The notes below the pieces were generated by a model. The model did no database searches, was not told the origin of the DNA, and worked only from the letters and a program-made list of their open reading frames with translations. A program made the translations under genes and the position numbers. From Eretmocerus hayati (Eukaryota > Arthropoda > Insecta > Hymenoptera > Aphelinidae), in NCBI GenBank assembly GCA_029851415.1, contig CM056743.1:27504905-27568904 (forward strand): 64,000 nt of DNA, written 5' to 3'. This document shows, one piece after another, positions 22,165-32,600 of the stretch. Every line of letters starts with the position of its first letter. Position 1 is the first letter of the stretch.

Positions 22165-25100
22165 ATGGAGGCGGGCGTGGAAGGTGGCAGTCAGAATCGT
22201 CTCTTCATGCGTGATCTCAATTCTGGTAGATTGTCGCTCCAAGATACGGGCGCGGATATCTCCTTAATTCCTAGAGATCCAAAATTACATACCAAGCCGT
22301 CAGGTTTCTTGTACGCGGTCAATGGTTCCAAAGTAAATGCTTATGGAGAGAGTTTTCTCATGATTCGATTTCCCGGTATCAAACGCGAGTTCCCTTGGAA
22401 ATTTCGTGTGGCCGATGTAGATTCAATGATTATAGGTGGAGATTTTTTGAAGCACTACAAGTTGATGGTCGATTTAGATGGTAGACGTCTTGTTGACAAA
22501 GAGACAGGCTCTTATGGCTTAGGTACGTGCAAACCTTCACCTCATGTTTCAATTAGATCAGTTGATCCTAATCCCGTTGCTGACGCTCAAGTCAATTCAA
22601 TGCTTTCGGAATTTCCAGAAATCACTGACACTTCGTCAGTTACTCCACCAAAAAACATCGATGTGCGTCATCACATCACCACTTTTGGGCCTCCGGTAGC
22701 TGAACGCGCGCGACGTTTACCACCCGATAAACTGAAACACGCGAAACGCGAATTTGCTGCGTATGTCAAAGCTGGGACCGCTCGTCCATCAAAAAGTCCG
22801 TGGGCCAGTCCATTGCACATGACGCCCAAGAAAGATGGAACGTGGCGTTGTTGTGGCGATTATCGCGGTCTTAACGCGAAAACAAAGCCCGATAAATATC
22901 CCACGCCAAATCTACACGATTGTACTGCGAATCTGCATGGCAAAAAGTTTTTTACAAAACTCGACCTGTACAAAGCGTACCATCAGATACCTATGGCCGA
23001 GGAAGATATCGAAAAAACGGCGGTAATCACACCGTTCGGATTGTTTGAATTCTTATTCATGACTTTCGGGCTGCGTAACGCTAGTCAAACATTTCAACGG
23101 TACTTACACCGCGCTCTCGGTGATCTTGATTTTGTTTTCATTTATATTGACGACTTGTTGATAGCGTCAAATACCCTAGAAGAACATTATCAGCACTTAC
23201 GTATTGTTTTTGAAAGATTGAAACAGTTTCATCTCAGACTTAACCTCTCGAAGTGTGTCTTTTGCACCTCTGAGCTTGAATTTTTAGGCTATTGGATCAA
23301 TTCCGAGGGAATTCGTCCCACTGATGACAAAGTCGCGGCTATTCGCGAATTTCCTAAGCCAAAAACTATTGAAGATTTGCGTCGTTTTCTCGGGATGGTA
23401 AATTTCTATCACAGAAACATGCCTCACGCTGCAAGCGCGCAAGCACCCCTCAATGTCTACTTTAAAGACTCGCGGAAAAATGATAAGCGCGTGATCAATT
23501 GGACTCCAGAAGCCGACGAGGCTTTTGAAAAAGTAAAAAATGATCTGGTAAATTCCACTCTGTTGAAACATCCTCGCCCCGGGGCTAAGATACGCATCGT
23601 CTCAGACGCATCGGACGTGGCGGCTGGCGCGGCGATGGAACAATCTTCAGAGAGTGCTCCAAATGGCTGGGAACCTATTGCGTTCTTTTCAAAAAAGTTC
23701 TCACCTACCCAGACTAAGTATAGTACGTACGATCGTGAATTGCTAGCTATGTACCTTGCACTCAAACACTTTCGTAGTCTAGTAGAGGGGCGTGAATTTA
23801 CGATTGTGACTGACCACAAACCGCTGATTTACGCGTTCATGCAAAAATCTGACAAGGCATCACCTCGTCAGTTGAATCATCTCTCGTTCATTGCACAGTT
23901 TACTACTTCAATCGAGTACTTGCGTGGACAGGATAATGTGGTTGCTGATTCGTTGTCTAGGATAGATGCGATCCGTGTACCCACTGATTTCGACCTTGTT
24001 CAGCTCTCCGAGCTTCAGGAAGCTGACGAGCAATTGAAAAGCTTGCGTGATGATCCTGAGTTTAAGAATAATTTTAGAAAATTTACCTATGGGCCAACTC
24101 ACACACCAATTTACTGTGAAATGTCAAGCGAATCAATAAGACCATACATTCCTGTGAGTCTTCGCGAGACAGTGTTCAACATGTTCCATAATCCTGCGCA
24201 TCCTAGTGCTAAGATTACTGACCGTACTATACGTCAACGTTACGTGTGGCCTGATATGCACAGAGATATCGCGAAATGGTGCAAGCACTGCCTGAATTGT
24301 CAACAGTCCAAAATCACTCGTCGCGTCAAACGCACGCCTGAGCAATTTGTTGCGCCTGATGGTCGCTTTAAACACGTTCACATCGATATCGTCGGTCCAC
24401 TAAAAAATTGTGACGGATACTCTTATATCTTGACCATGATTGACAGATTTTCTCGGTGGGTCGAGGCTGTGCCATTGCGCGATATCTCTGCAGATACTGT
24501 ATGTAGAGCGTTTTATGACACTTGGGTTTCCCGCTACGGCGTACCAGAAATCATAACTTCAGATCAAGGGGGGCAATTTGAGGGTAGATTGTTCGAATCG
24601 CTTCTAAAACTGCTTGGTTGTCAGCGCATTCGAACAACCGCTTATCACCCGGAAGCAAACGGAATGATAGAACGCTGGCACCGCGTTATGAAGTGTGCGA
24701 TCAAATGTATGGATGATGATAATTGGGTGAAACATTTGTCCACTATTCTCGTAGGTTTAAGAAACCATGTGCGTGTGGATGTCGATGCTAGCCCTGCTGA
24801 ATTTTTGTTTGGAACTACTTTGAGGCTCCCAGGAGAATTCTTTTTGCCTTACGATTTCAATCCTGAGCCAGATATTTTCATCAGTGAGTTTCGTGAGTAC
24901 ATGCGAAAATTGCGTCCGATCCCTGTAACTCATAAGCATAAGGTCAAACCCTTTGTATTCAAAGATTTGTACACTTGCTCTCATGTATGGATGGAAGTGC
25001 CTGTCAAAACTGGACTTGATCGTCCGTTTGATGGACCGTTCAAAGTTGTGAATCGTGTCAGTGACATTCTCTTCGATGTTGAAATTCGAGGAAATGTGAA

Positions 25101-25251
25101 AAGTGTCTCAGTGAACTTATTGAAGCCTGCGTACATAATTCCAGAAGACTTAGAAGCTAGACTTGCCACAGGTGATCAACCTGACAGTCGTCCTCCATTA
25201 CGGACGTACTCGAGAAAGAAAAATGTAACTTTTGCGTCTACTGTAACTTGA
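22165..25251 (+). CDS. pol: Pol polyprotein of element C (protease, RT, RNase H, integrase)
   Basis: 1028 residues from the first ATG at 22165; the frame is open upstream into gag, so the natural N-terminus is probably made by -1 frameshifting. Domains in order: aspartic protease with DTGADISLIP (residues about 27-36); reverse transcriptase with FGLRNASQTFQR and YIDD (about 328); RNase H ending with TDHKPLIYAF (about 549); integrase with an HHCC finger (HPSAKI...CKHCLNC, about 675-715) and DDE residues in HIDIVGPL (about 740), TSDQGGQFEG (about 799) and HPEANGMIERW (about 836). A C-terminal FDGPFKVVNR segment resembles the GPY/F module. No stop codon or missing catalytic residue is seen. The RT-RNaseH-integrase order is that of Ty3/gypsy. 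Confidence 0.95.
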   Translation: MEAGVEGGSQNRLFMRDLNSGRLSLQDTGADISLIPRDPKLHTKPSGFLYAVNGSKVNAYGESFLMIRFPGIKREFPWKFRVADVDSMIIGGDFLKHYKLMVDLDGRRLVDKETGSYGLGTCKPSPHVSIRSVDPNPVADAQVNSMLSEFPEITDTSSVTPPKNIDVRHHITTFGPPVAERARRLPPDKLKHAKREFAAYVKAGTARPSKSPWASPLHMTPKKDGTWRCCGDYRGLNAKTKPDKYPTPNLHDCTANLHGKKFFTKLDLYKAYHQIPMAEEDIEKTAVITPFGLFEFLFMTFGLRNASQTFQRYLHRALGDLDFVFIYIDDLLIASNTLEEHYQHLRIVFERLKQFHLRLNLSKCVFCTSELEFLGYWINSEGIRPTDDKVAAIREFPKPKTIEDLRRFLGMVNFYHRNMPHAASAQAPLNVYFKDSRKNDKRVINWTPEADEAFEKVKNDLVNSTLLKHPRPGAKIRIVSDASDVAAGAAMEQSSESAPNGWEPIAFFSKKFSPTQTKYSTYDRELLAMYLALKHFRSLVEGREFTIVTDHKPLIYAFMQKSDKASPRQLNHLSFIAQFTTSIEYLRGQDNVVADSLSRIDAIRVPTDFDLVQLSELQEADEQLKSLRDDPEFKNNFRKFTYGPTHTPIYCEMSSESIRPYIPVSLRETVFNMFHNPAHPSAKITDRTIRQRYVWPDMHRDIAKWCKHCLNCQQSKITRRVKRTPEQFVAPDGRFKHVHIDIVGPLKNCDGYSYILTMIDRFSRWVEAVPLRDISADTVCRAFYDTWVSRYGVPEIITSDQGGQFEGRLFESLLKLLGCQRIRTTAYHPEANGMIERWHRVMKCAIKCMDDDNWVKHLSTILVGLRNHVRVDVDASPAEFLFGTTLRLPGEFFLPYDFNPEPDIFISEFREYMRKLRPIPVTHKHKVKPFVFKDLYTCSHVWMEVPVKTGLDRPFDGPFKVVNRVSDILFDVEIRGNVKSVSVNLLKPAYIIPEDLEARLATGDQPDSRPPLRTYSRKKNVTFASTVT

Positions 25252-25402
25252 ATGTTGCCATCATGTATCTTATACAATCTCCTTTTTTTTTTCTTTCCGT
25301 GACTAGCGATCATCAATTATCACAAGCGTAATTTGTTCTCTGCGCAAAATTGTCACAAATTATAATTCTTGTTTTCATATCGCTGTCACTGGGGGGGGAG
25401 TA

Positions 25403-25683
25403 TGTGGGGTTCATATATGTGTAGTATAGTTATATATCTCCCTCTCCCCGCCGCAGCGGGGAGAGAGGAGAAGCGAGCGAGCCGCGCCGCGCGCAGCAGA
25501 AATCTCTCGGCTCTCGAGCAGTAAAGACGCGCCATTGTAAATACTTGTATCCCGTAGTCTAATAAACAGTTTTTTAATATTAACTCGGGCCTTCTGAATT
25601 TGTGTGTTCCTGACCACAGTACGCCGGGTGTGGGGCCCGGCTTATATATATTTTTGTGCACCCCTGCACAGTAAAATCCCACA
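25403..25683 (+). repeat. 3' LTR of element C
   Basis: 281 bp, differing from the 5' LTR by one visible substitution; preceded by the polypurine tract and followed by CCTC. Confidence 0.94.
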
Positions 25684-25741
25684 CCTCGGCTCGGTCCTCG
25701 AAACTCACGCCGCTTTTTTAACACGGAGTTGGAGGGCCCTG

Positions 25742-25749
25742 ACTCCGAT
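25742..25749. repeat. TE1 target-site duplication, right copy
   Basis: ACTCCGAT, identical to 6717-6724, directly after the terminal GGGCCCTG of TE1. Confidence 0.85.
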
Positions 25750-25937
25750 TGGCTGTTGCCGTGTTGCGTCATATTACGCACCGGACACGAGAGCTGGGCT
25801 ACACGGAGCAGCAAAAAGTTTAGCAGGAGGGAGAGAACTCGAAGTCAACTGAACCTGGAATATACACATAAATAAATCGCGTGTTTGTGTTTGTGAATAA
25901 CCCGGAGCACCGGGAGCACGCAGTGTTTTTGTTATTA
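25750..25937 (+). promoter_or_regulatory. Host segment between two transposons: probable promoter/5' leader of the ANKRD-like gene
   Basis: Once TE1 and TE2 are excised, host DNA reads from 6716 through ACTCCGATTGGCTG (an inverted CCAAT box), GCGTCATATTACGCACCGG and a purine-rich leader into 29532, about 125 bp before the first ATG of the ANKRD-like gene. ATAAATAAATC near 25868 is a possible TATA-like site. Placement as promoter is inference. Confidence 0.45.
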
Positions 25938-26209
25938 GATTTGTGCAGGGCCCGTCAACTCGTATAGGCAGAACGGCCACCATGCTAAAGAGATACGGAA
26001 GCCACGAGCATAGCGGCAAGCGGGAGAAGAGTGGATGGGAGAGACGAAGAGAGGCCACAAATGTACGACGGGTCACTTGGGAGCAGGCGCATCGGTGGCT
26101 CGCCGCGCGCTGTTCGTATACAATATGTATATAATATGCGGCTGCTCTTTGCGGATGGCAACGTGTGTAGAAGGCTGCTCTTTTGAGCTGGATTCATTAA
26201 TAAAACTAA

Positions 26210-27050
26210 TCCCAAAACCTGAGAAGGTAATCCACACATAACCAGATACTCGGACAACAATTTTGTCGGCAGAGGAAATTAACCCCAAAACCTAGGAAGG
26301 CAAATTAACCCGCAAATAACCGGATGCTCGAACCGAAAATTCTGTTGGGGGAGAAATCAACCCCAAAACCCAGGAAGGCAAACTAACCCGCAAGTGCCCG
26401 GATGCTCGGACCGAAATTCTTTTCGGGGAGGAATCAAAACCTAGGAAGGACAATTAACCCGCAAATAACCGGATGCTCGAACCGAAAATTATGTCGGGGG
26501 AAAAATCAACCCCAAAACCTAGGAAGGGAAATTAACCCGCAAATAACCAGATGCTCGAACCGAAAATTCTGTCGGGGAGAAAATTAGCCCCACATCCTGG
26601 GAAGGCAAATTAACCCGCAAATGCCCGAATGCCCGGACCAAAAATTCTATCGGGGGAAAAATTAACCCCGCAAAACCCAGGAAGGCAAATAACTAACCCG
26701 CAAGTGCCCGGATGCTCGGACCGAAATCCTTTTGGGGGACTAATCAACCTCAAACCCCAGGAAGGCAAGCTAACCCGCAAATGCCCGAACCGAAAATTCT
26801 GTCGGGGGAAAAATCAACCCCATAACCTAGGAAAGAAAATTAACCCACAAATAACCGGATGCTCGAACCAAAAATTCGGACGGGGGAGAAAATTAGACCC
26901 ACATCCTGGGAAGGCAAATTTACCCGCAAATAATAGGATGCTCAAACCAAACATTTTCTCGGGGGAGAAAATTAGCCCCACATCCTAGGAAGGCGAATTA
27001 TCCCGCAAATAATCGGATGCTCGAACCAAATATTCGTGCCGGGGGGGGGG
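26210..27050. repeat. Tandem units of TE2 left arm
   Basis: About ten degenerate units of roughly 80 bp of the form CCCCAAAACC-(C/T)AGGAAGGCAAATTAACCCGCAAATAACCGGATGCTCGAACCGAAAATTCTGTCGGGGG (described here in pieces, not as one sequence). The array ends in a G10 run near 27041. Confidence 0.85.
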
Positions 27051-27189
27051 GACGTGCAAACATTTGGAAAGATTGACCCAAAAAAAACCGTGTGGAATTG
27101 CATTGGTTTTGATTGACTAATGTAAATGTTGGACGTTACGTTGTAAAATTTGATCGCTAATTGTCGATTTGGTCGTTTAGTTTGAAAAA

Positions 27190-28040
27190 AAAAGATCTTC
27201 ATCTACATTAATCAAGATAAAAATGTCATTGAGTCCTCCAAAAACCAAGCGATGCACTCGATATTTTCCGATTAAATTTTTATGCTTCCACCGTCCGATC
27301 TTTACATAAAAAATCAGAATCGATGCAATCCTTCAAGGCTCTTCTTGGCATTGCCTCTGGAAAAGTTTTCAGAAGAGTATCACATCATTCTTATGGATTA
27401 GATAAAGATGTGTTTCAGTTTTTTGAAGACTAATAAGCAGTGACGAACTCAATTTTTTCTATTCAAATTTCATCCTTCCAATGTCCAATCTTCACATAAA
27501 CCAAGCCAAATTAATGGTTTTTTATGGTCCTCTTTTAGAATAATCTTTGGGAATGTTCGAAAAAGAGGCTCTCATCATCCTTATAAATATATGTAGGTGA
27601 AGATGTCATTTAGTTGTTCAAAAACTAAACGACGAACTCAATATTTTTGATTGAATTTTTATCCTTCCGATGTCTGATCTTCACTCATATACGAATCCAA
27701 ATCGATACAGTTTTCCGTAGTTCTTTTAGTATAACCTCTGTGGATACTTTGAGGAAAGTATCTCATGATACTTACATGGATATAGATGAAAATCTCATCA
27801 CTTTTATAGATGTAGATGAGGATCTCTTTTTGTTTCTTAGAAACTAACCGACAAACTCGATATTTTTCAATTGAATTCCAATCCTTTGAATGTCCGATTT
27901 TAACATAAAAATCAAAATCAATGCGAACTTTTACGATTCTCTTGGGATAACCTCTGGGAATGCTTCGTTGTCAGTATCAGTATCTCATAATTCTTATAAA
28001 CTTGGATGAAGATGTCTTTCAATTGTTTCAAAACTACTCT
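27190..28040. repeat. Degenerate ~190-220-bp tandem repeat in TE2 interior
   Basis: Four diverged units, marked by CGTCCGATCTTTACATAAA (27291), TGTCCAATCTTCACATAAA (27481), TGTCTGATCTTCACTCATA (27670) and TGTCCGATTTTAACATAAA (27889), each followed by CCTCTGGGA- and TATCTCAT-type words. No coding potential seen. Confidence 0.7.
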
Positions 28041-28309
28041 GGAAAAAATTCCTTCCCGTTTTCCATAACAATCGTATTGTGAACTTTTTCACTGGGCATA
28101 TTGAATATTGAATGCATTGAACCGTTCTTCAGCACAGCTCTATGGAGAGTAACAATTTATATTGAATATTAATTGATTACGTCTTGAATACCGTGAAAGT
28201 TCGTAAAATGAACGTTTTTTATGTTAAAAAAGTATTATTCAAAGATCTTTGCAGAGTTACTGAAATATTTTTGAAAGATTTCAAAAGGTTCCTGACAGAT
28301 TTCTCGCGG

Positions 28310-29280
28310 GTTTATTTGCCTTCCTGGGTTTTGGGGCTAATTTTCCCCCCCGACAGAATTTTTGGTTCGAGCCTAGCATCCGGTTATTTGCGGGTAAATT
28401 TGCCTTCCTGGGTTTTGGGGCTAATTTTCTCCCCCGAAAGAATTTTTGGTTCGAGCCTAGCATCCGGTTATTTGCGGGTAAATTTGCCTTCCTGGGTTTT
28501 GGGGCTAATTTTCTCCCCCGACAGAATTTTTGGTTCGAGCATCCGGTTATTTGCGGGTTAATTTTCCTTCCTAGGTTATGGGGTTGATTTTTCCCCCGAC
28601 AGAATTTTCGGTTCGGGCATTTGCGGGTTAGCTTGCCTTCCTGGGGTTTGGGGTTGATTAGTCCCCCAAAAGAATTTCGGTCCGAGCATCCGGGCACTTG
28701 GGGGTTAGTTTGCCTTCCTGGGTTTTGGGGTTGATTTTTCCCCCGATAGAATTTTCGGTCCGGGCATTCGGGCATTTGCGGGTTAATTTGCCTTCCCAAG
28801 ATGTGGGGCTAATTTTCTCCCCCGACAGAATGTTTGGTTCGAGCATCCGGTTATTTGCGGGTTAATTTTCCTTCCTAGGTTTTGGGGTTGATCTTTCCCC
28901 CGACAGAATTTTCGGTTCGAGCATCCGGTTATTTGCGGGTTAATTTTCCTTCCTAGGTTTTGGGGTTGATTCCTCCCCGAAAAGAATTTTCGGTCCGAGC
29001 ACCCGGGCACTTGCGGGCTAATTGGCCTTCCTGGGTTCTGGGGTTGATTTTTCCCCCGACAGAATTTTCGGTTCGAGCATCCGGTTACTTGCGGGTTAGT
29101 TTGCCTTTCTGGGTTTTGGGGTTGATTTTCCCCCCGATAGAATTTTCGGTTCGGGCATTCGGGCATTTGCGGGTTAATTAGCCTTCCCAGGTTTTGGGGT
29201 GTATTTCCTCTGCCGACAAAATTGTTGGTTCGAGTATCCGGTTATGTGTGGATTTGTTTAGCTTCTTAGGTTTTGGGATT
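28310..29280. repeat. Tandem units of TE2 right arm
   Basis: The same roughly 80-bp unit in inverted orientation, about twelve copies. It can be read as long repetitive frames on the minus strand (28281-29166), with a repeated peptide of about 28 residues; I take these frames as by-products of the repeat. Confidence 0.85.
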
Positions 29281-29656
29281 AGTTTTATCAATGAAACCAG
29301 TTCGAGAGAGCAGCCTTCTACACACGTTGTCATCCGCAAAGAGCAGCCGCATATACGAATCGAATAGCGCGTGGCGAGCCACCGATGCGCCTGCTCTCAA
29401 GCGACCCGTCGTACATTTGTGGCCTCTCTTCGTCTCTCCCATCCACTCTTCTCCGCCGCTTGCCGCTGCTCGTGGCCTCCCTATCCTTTAGCACGGTGGC
29501 CACATTTTTAACACGGAGTTGACGGGCCCTGGATTTGTGCGAAGTGTGTAATGGTCTTATCCTCCGCGGTGAGGTTAACGCGATAGAATTCTGTGGGGTG
29601 CCTCTAAGTTCTCTCCTCGAAGAAGACGTGCTTGCACGAGTTATGAGGCTAGCGGG

Positions 29657-32600
29657 ATGCCCGCAGGCGGCAACAGTCGGTTCCGCGGTTACCCATCGCG
29701 GATGTCCGAGCGTCAACAACTTGCTCTCATATTGCAAATGACATCTCAGGATGTTCCTGGATCAGGTTTGTAGCTTTTTCCTAATCCTTCTTGAGTGTTG
29801 AAACGTCTTCGCAGTCAATTTCTGTTGTGTAAAGTACCCCATGCATACAGCTGCGACGCGCGTTCTCCATCCCCCTCCCCCCTCTCGTAGAGCATCAAAA
29901 CAATCGCTTGGACACAGCTCCTGCTATCTTCTGGTACATCTTCTACACGGTTTTAGGTGGTTTCTGACAAAGTAATGTTATGTTCATTCATGAGATTCAT
30001 GTATCACGTTGCTGGGTTTGTTTATTTGATTGTTTGAGAAGGTTGAAATTGAGGGCTGCGTAGTCGTGTAAGGATGCTCTGAAGCATGTTCTGGATCTAG
30101 CACGTATTACCATTCAGATGTGGGCATAGCGCTGAGTAATGTGTTACATTGCAGGTTCATCAAGTAGATCTGAGAGTAATAGCGTGAGCAATGCTAGATC
30201 TTCCCCAGTTCATCATCACAAGAATTCTGCAAAGTCACGTTGGTCTAACAAGAGCTCTGAACTCCAGGATGCCAATACGCAATTGAGCCAGCAAGATGAC
30301 AGATTGCATGGTTTGAGCAGCTGTGATTCCAAAGAAAGGAATGGTAAGTGTTACGAGATGTTATGTTGATGTATTGGTTCGGTTACAGAAGTCGGCATTG
30401 GTAGAATAAGAGTTGATAAAGTCCATCAGCGTGAGTAATGCATGAAGATTATTATGTCTGGTATAAGTTATCATTTGTATCTAACAGTCCCTTACTAGGT
30501 TTTGTAAAGGAACAAAGTAGCTACAGGTTTACAGTCTTGATTCATAATTTTGGCATTTTGACTTTTCCTTTCCATAGCTCATTAAGAGATTCGTCTCTTC
30601 AATTTTTATAGACGTGACGCGTGAACAATGTGTTCTAGTGCAGTGCAAATGTTGCTTCTATACCAAACTTGAGTTAATGATGCTACCAATTATTGTTTGT
30701 CGATTAATTTACATTTGAATCCAATAAAAGCACAAAATGAATTTGTATCACTACTCAAGCTTCCACTTCAATGTCTCAGAGTCATTGATTTATTCAATCC
30801 GTGATGAATTCTGCTTGGTTAATTTTGTTCATACTCTCAAAACTCATTTGGGAGGGAAAATGTCATCTCTGGAGGAAAATATTGAAATCTGATGTGTCGA
30901 TTTCTTTTGGTTCAATATCTGTATCATCTAATTTTAAATATGATACTCAGGTTGTTATAGGCTTATTTCAAGGCTATATTTAGTCTGTAGAATTTTGGAC
31001 AACAAATCTGCAGTTTTATTGGCTAGTTAAAGTGCTGAATAGCTCAGTAAGATGGATTTTAATTCTCCCTTCCAGTTGGGGATGATCAAATGAGATTGCA
31101 CTCTGATGCTTTCAAATGGAATCTGATTAAAATCTTGAGAATCTCTCCTGTTTTGAAACTATTTGACAATCAATTCAATACTTGAGAGAAATTCCTATAT
31201 TAAAATTGAGGATCGAGTAATATATTTTTGAAGCGTGGTTATTTATAGTGCTTGAGTAAGTTGAGTTAATTCCATCAGAATTCCAATAGTGAAGAGCAAA
31301 AAGCTGCTCCAGCTATTACCAACCTGATCATGATTTTGATTCTGTTCCATAAACAGAATTTATGTACACAATTGAGTATAAGGATAATTTTGATACAATC
31401 AATTCTTCATTGATAACAATCAAATTTCGCAATTTGCAAAATTCACTTTCCCTTTTTCTTTACAGAGTAAGAGAAAATATAACGGGCATTTATGCAGAGT
31501 ACATTCAGCTGAAGACTCGCATATACAAGTCCGAGACATTTATTAAATCATCTTGAACTATCTGCACGAAAATGCCAAGTAAATTTGCACATGGTTGTTT
31601 ATCCGCATCAATTTAAATAACGGCAACTGCTCATGATGGGTATGAAGCCGCGCTCTTCATTCCTCGCGCGGTCTCGGTTCGATGTCATCAAACCACGTGC
31701 GGTTTGATTTGACTTCTGCTTCAACACTTGAAGCTTATCAATGATAACGCCCGGCTTTCAAATCGACGTCCACGTGGTTTTCTTTACACAGTAAAACGTA
31801 GGCATATTTCAGTCTCCCACCAGATGACGCCGCTCGGCGTCAGTTTTCTGAACAGCTTGAGTGATAAAACATATAAGAGTGTGGGAGACCCGGAGAAACT
31901 GGGCGAGGAATGCTCAGCACCAAAAAAGTCGTCGGCGAGAGTGTGCGCGTGACTTGCGACTCTTGTATACGTAACGAATTGAGCTTACTGTTCTCATATA
32001 CGACCGGTCTTTGAGGTTAAAAAGAGCCCTGGTTGCAAGTTTATGTGTCAATTTTTATTTTATTTTATTAGAAATCATCATCTGTGTTTTTTACAGAATT
32101 TGCGGGCTCGATATCGCCTGACGAAGTGAGGCAAGCAAGTGGTGCTGAGAGTCCGTTGGCGGCCGGCTCACCCGCTGAGTCTGCGGCCACCTGCACCACA
32201 TCCGCGGCCGCCGCCGCCCCGGACAACCCAGCTACCATCAGTCAGGATCAAGACGATTGTGAAATGCGTGGTACACCCCTACAAAACAAAGGTTTGTCTG
32301 TGAGCTAATCATATTTTCGAGCTACAGCAACATCTGGCGCAATTGTCAATATTAATTGGAGATGTGCATCGTTATCATTCGCTTGAAACTGATTTGCATA
32401 TCTTTCGCAAAGACTGACGTAAGCTCTCTATGACTCTCCCCTTCTCATTTTTCTTTCTCTTATTGATTTACCTGCTGGTTAAAGAATCCATCGATTTTTT
32501 TAAAGCATTTATCTACGCTGGCGATTTTATTGCGTGACAACAGATTGTTGAATTTGAGTCAATCTTCCACCTGATTTTCACAACTGTATAACACAGAATT

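Larger units (their letters stand above)
19496..25683 (+). mobile_element. LTR retrotransposon C: CsRn1-like Ty3/gypsy, apparently intact
   Basis: LTRs of 281 bp (19496-19776 and 25403-25683) start TGTGGG and end CCCACA; I see one difference between them (C/T in the TATATA-TTTTGTG word). The target duplication is CCTC at 19492-19495 and 25684-25687. The primer site TGGTGACCTCGAC begins at 19778, two bases after the LTR, and matches the tRNA-Trp primer typical of the CsRn1 clade. A G8AG polypurine tract lies at 25391-25400. Full-length gag and pol frames are present with no stop codons, and there is no envelope gene. Intact frames and near-identical LTRs suggest recent activity. Confidence 0.94.
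6725..25741. mobile_element. TE1: long-inverted-repeat DNA transposon (hAT-like, non-autonomous) with three nested LTR insertions
   Basis: The ends are inverted: CAGGGCCCTCCAACTC at 6725 and its reverse complement ending at 25741. Flanking 8-bp direct repeats ACTCCGAT lie at 6717-6724 and 25742-25749. An 8-bp duplication plus CAGGG ends is the hAT pattern; a P-like origin is the alternative. Inside the 16-bp ends there is a short asymmetric stretch, then matching arms: 6752-6781 pairs with 25684-25713, and the pairing continues past the LTR insertions as 13953 to about 14825 against about 18620-19495, with very few differences. Removing the three insertions leaves about 5.65 kb. No transposase ORF is visible. 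Further inward, both arms are degenerate tandem units of about 80-100 bp ending in words such as GCTCGGACCGAAAATTC. Confidence 0.85.
25946..29531. mobile_element. TE2: sister long-inverted-repeat DNA transposon
   Basis: 3586 bp. Starts CAGGGCCCGTCAACTC and ends with its reverse complement; 8-bp target duplications GATTTGTG lie at 25938-25945 and 29532-29539. As in TE1, the 16-bp ends are followed by a non-matching stretch (GTATAGGCAGAAC on the left, CGTGTTAAAAA inverted on the right) and then by long matching arms. The arms (to about 27050 and from about 28310) include an inverted pair with GGGAGAGACGAAGAGAGGCC and then arrays of roughly 80-bp units. No transposase. Same family as TE1. Confidence 0.88.

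Noticed and set aside
28281..29166. Repetitive frames of 172 and 127 codons on the minus strand
   Set aside because: They follow the roughly 80-bp transposon repeat and are read differently in each array; no sign of a gene.
26210..29280. CRISPR-like regular repeat array
   Set aside because: The units are contiguous and degenerate without unique spacers, in a eukaryotic transposon.
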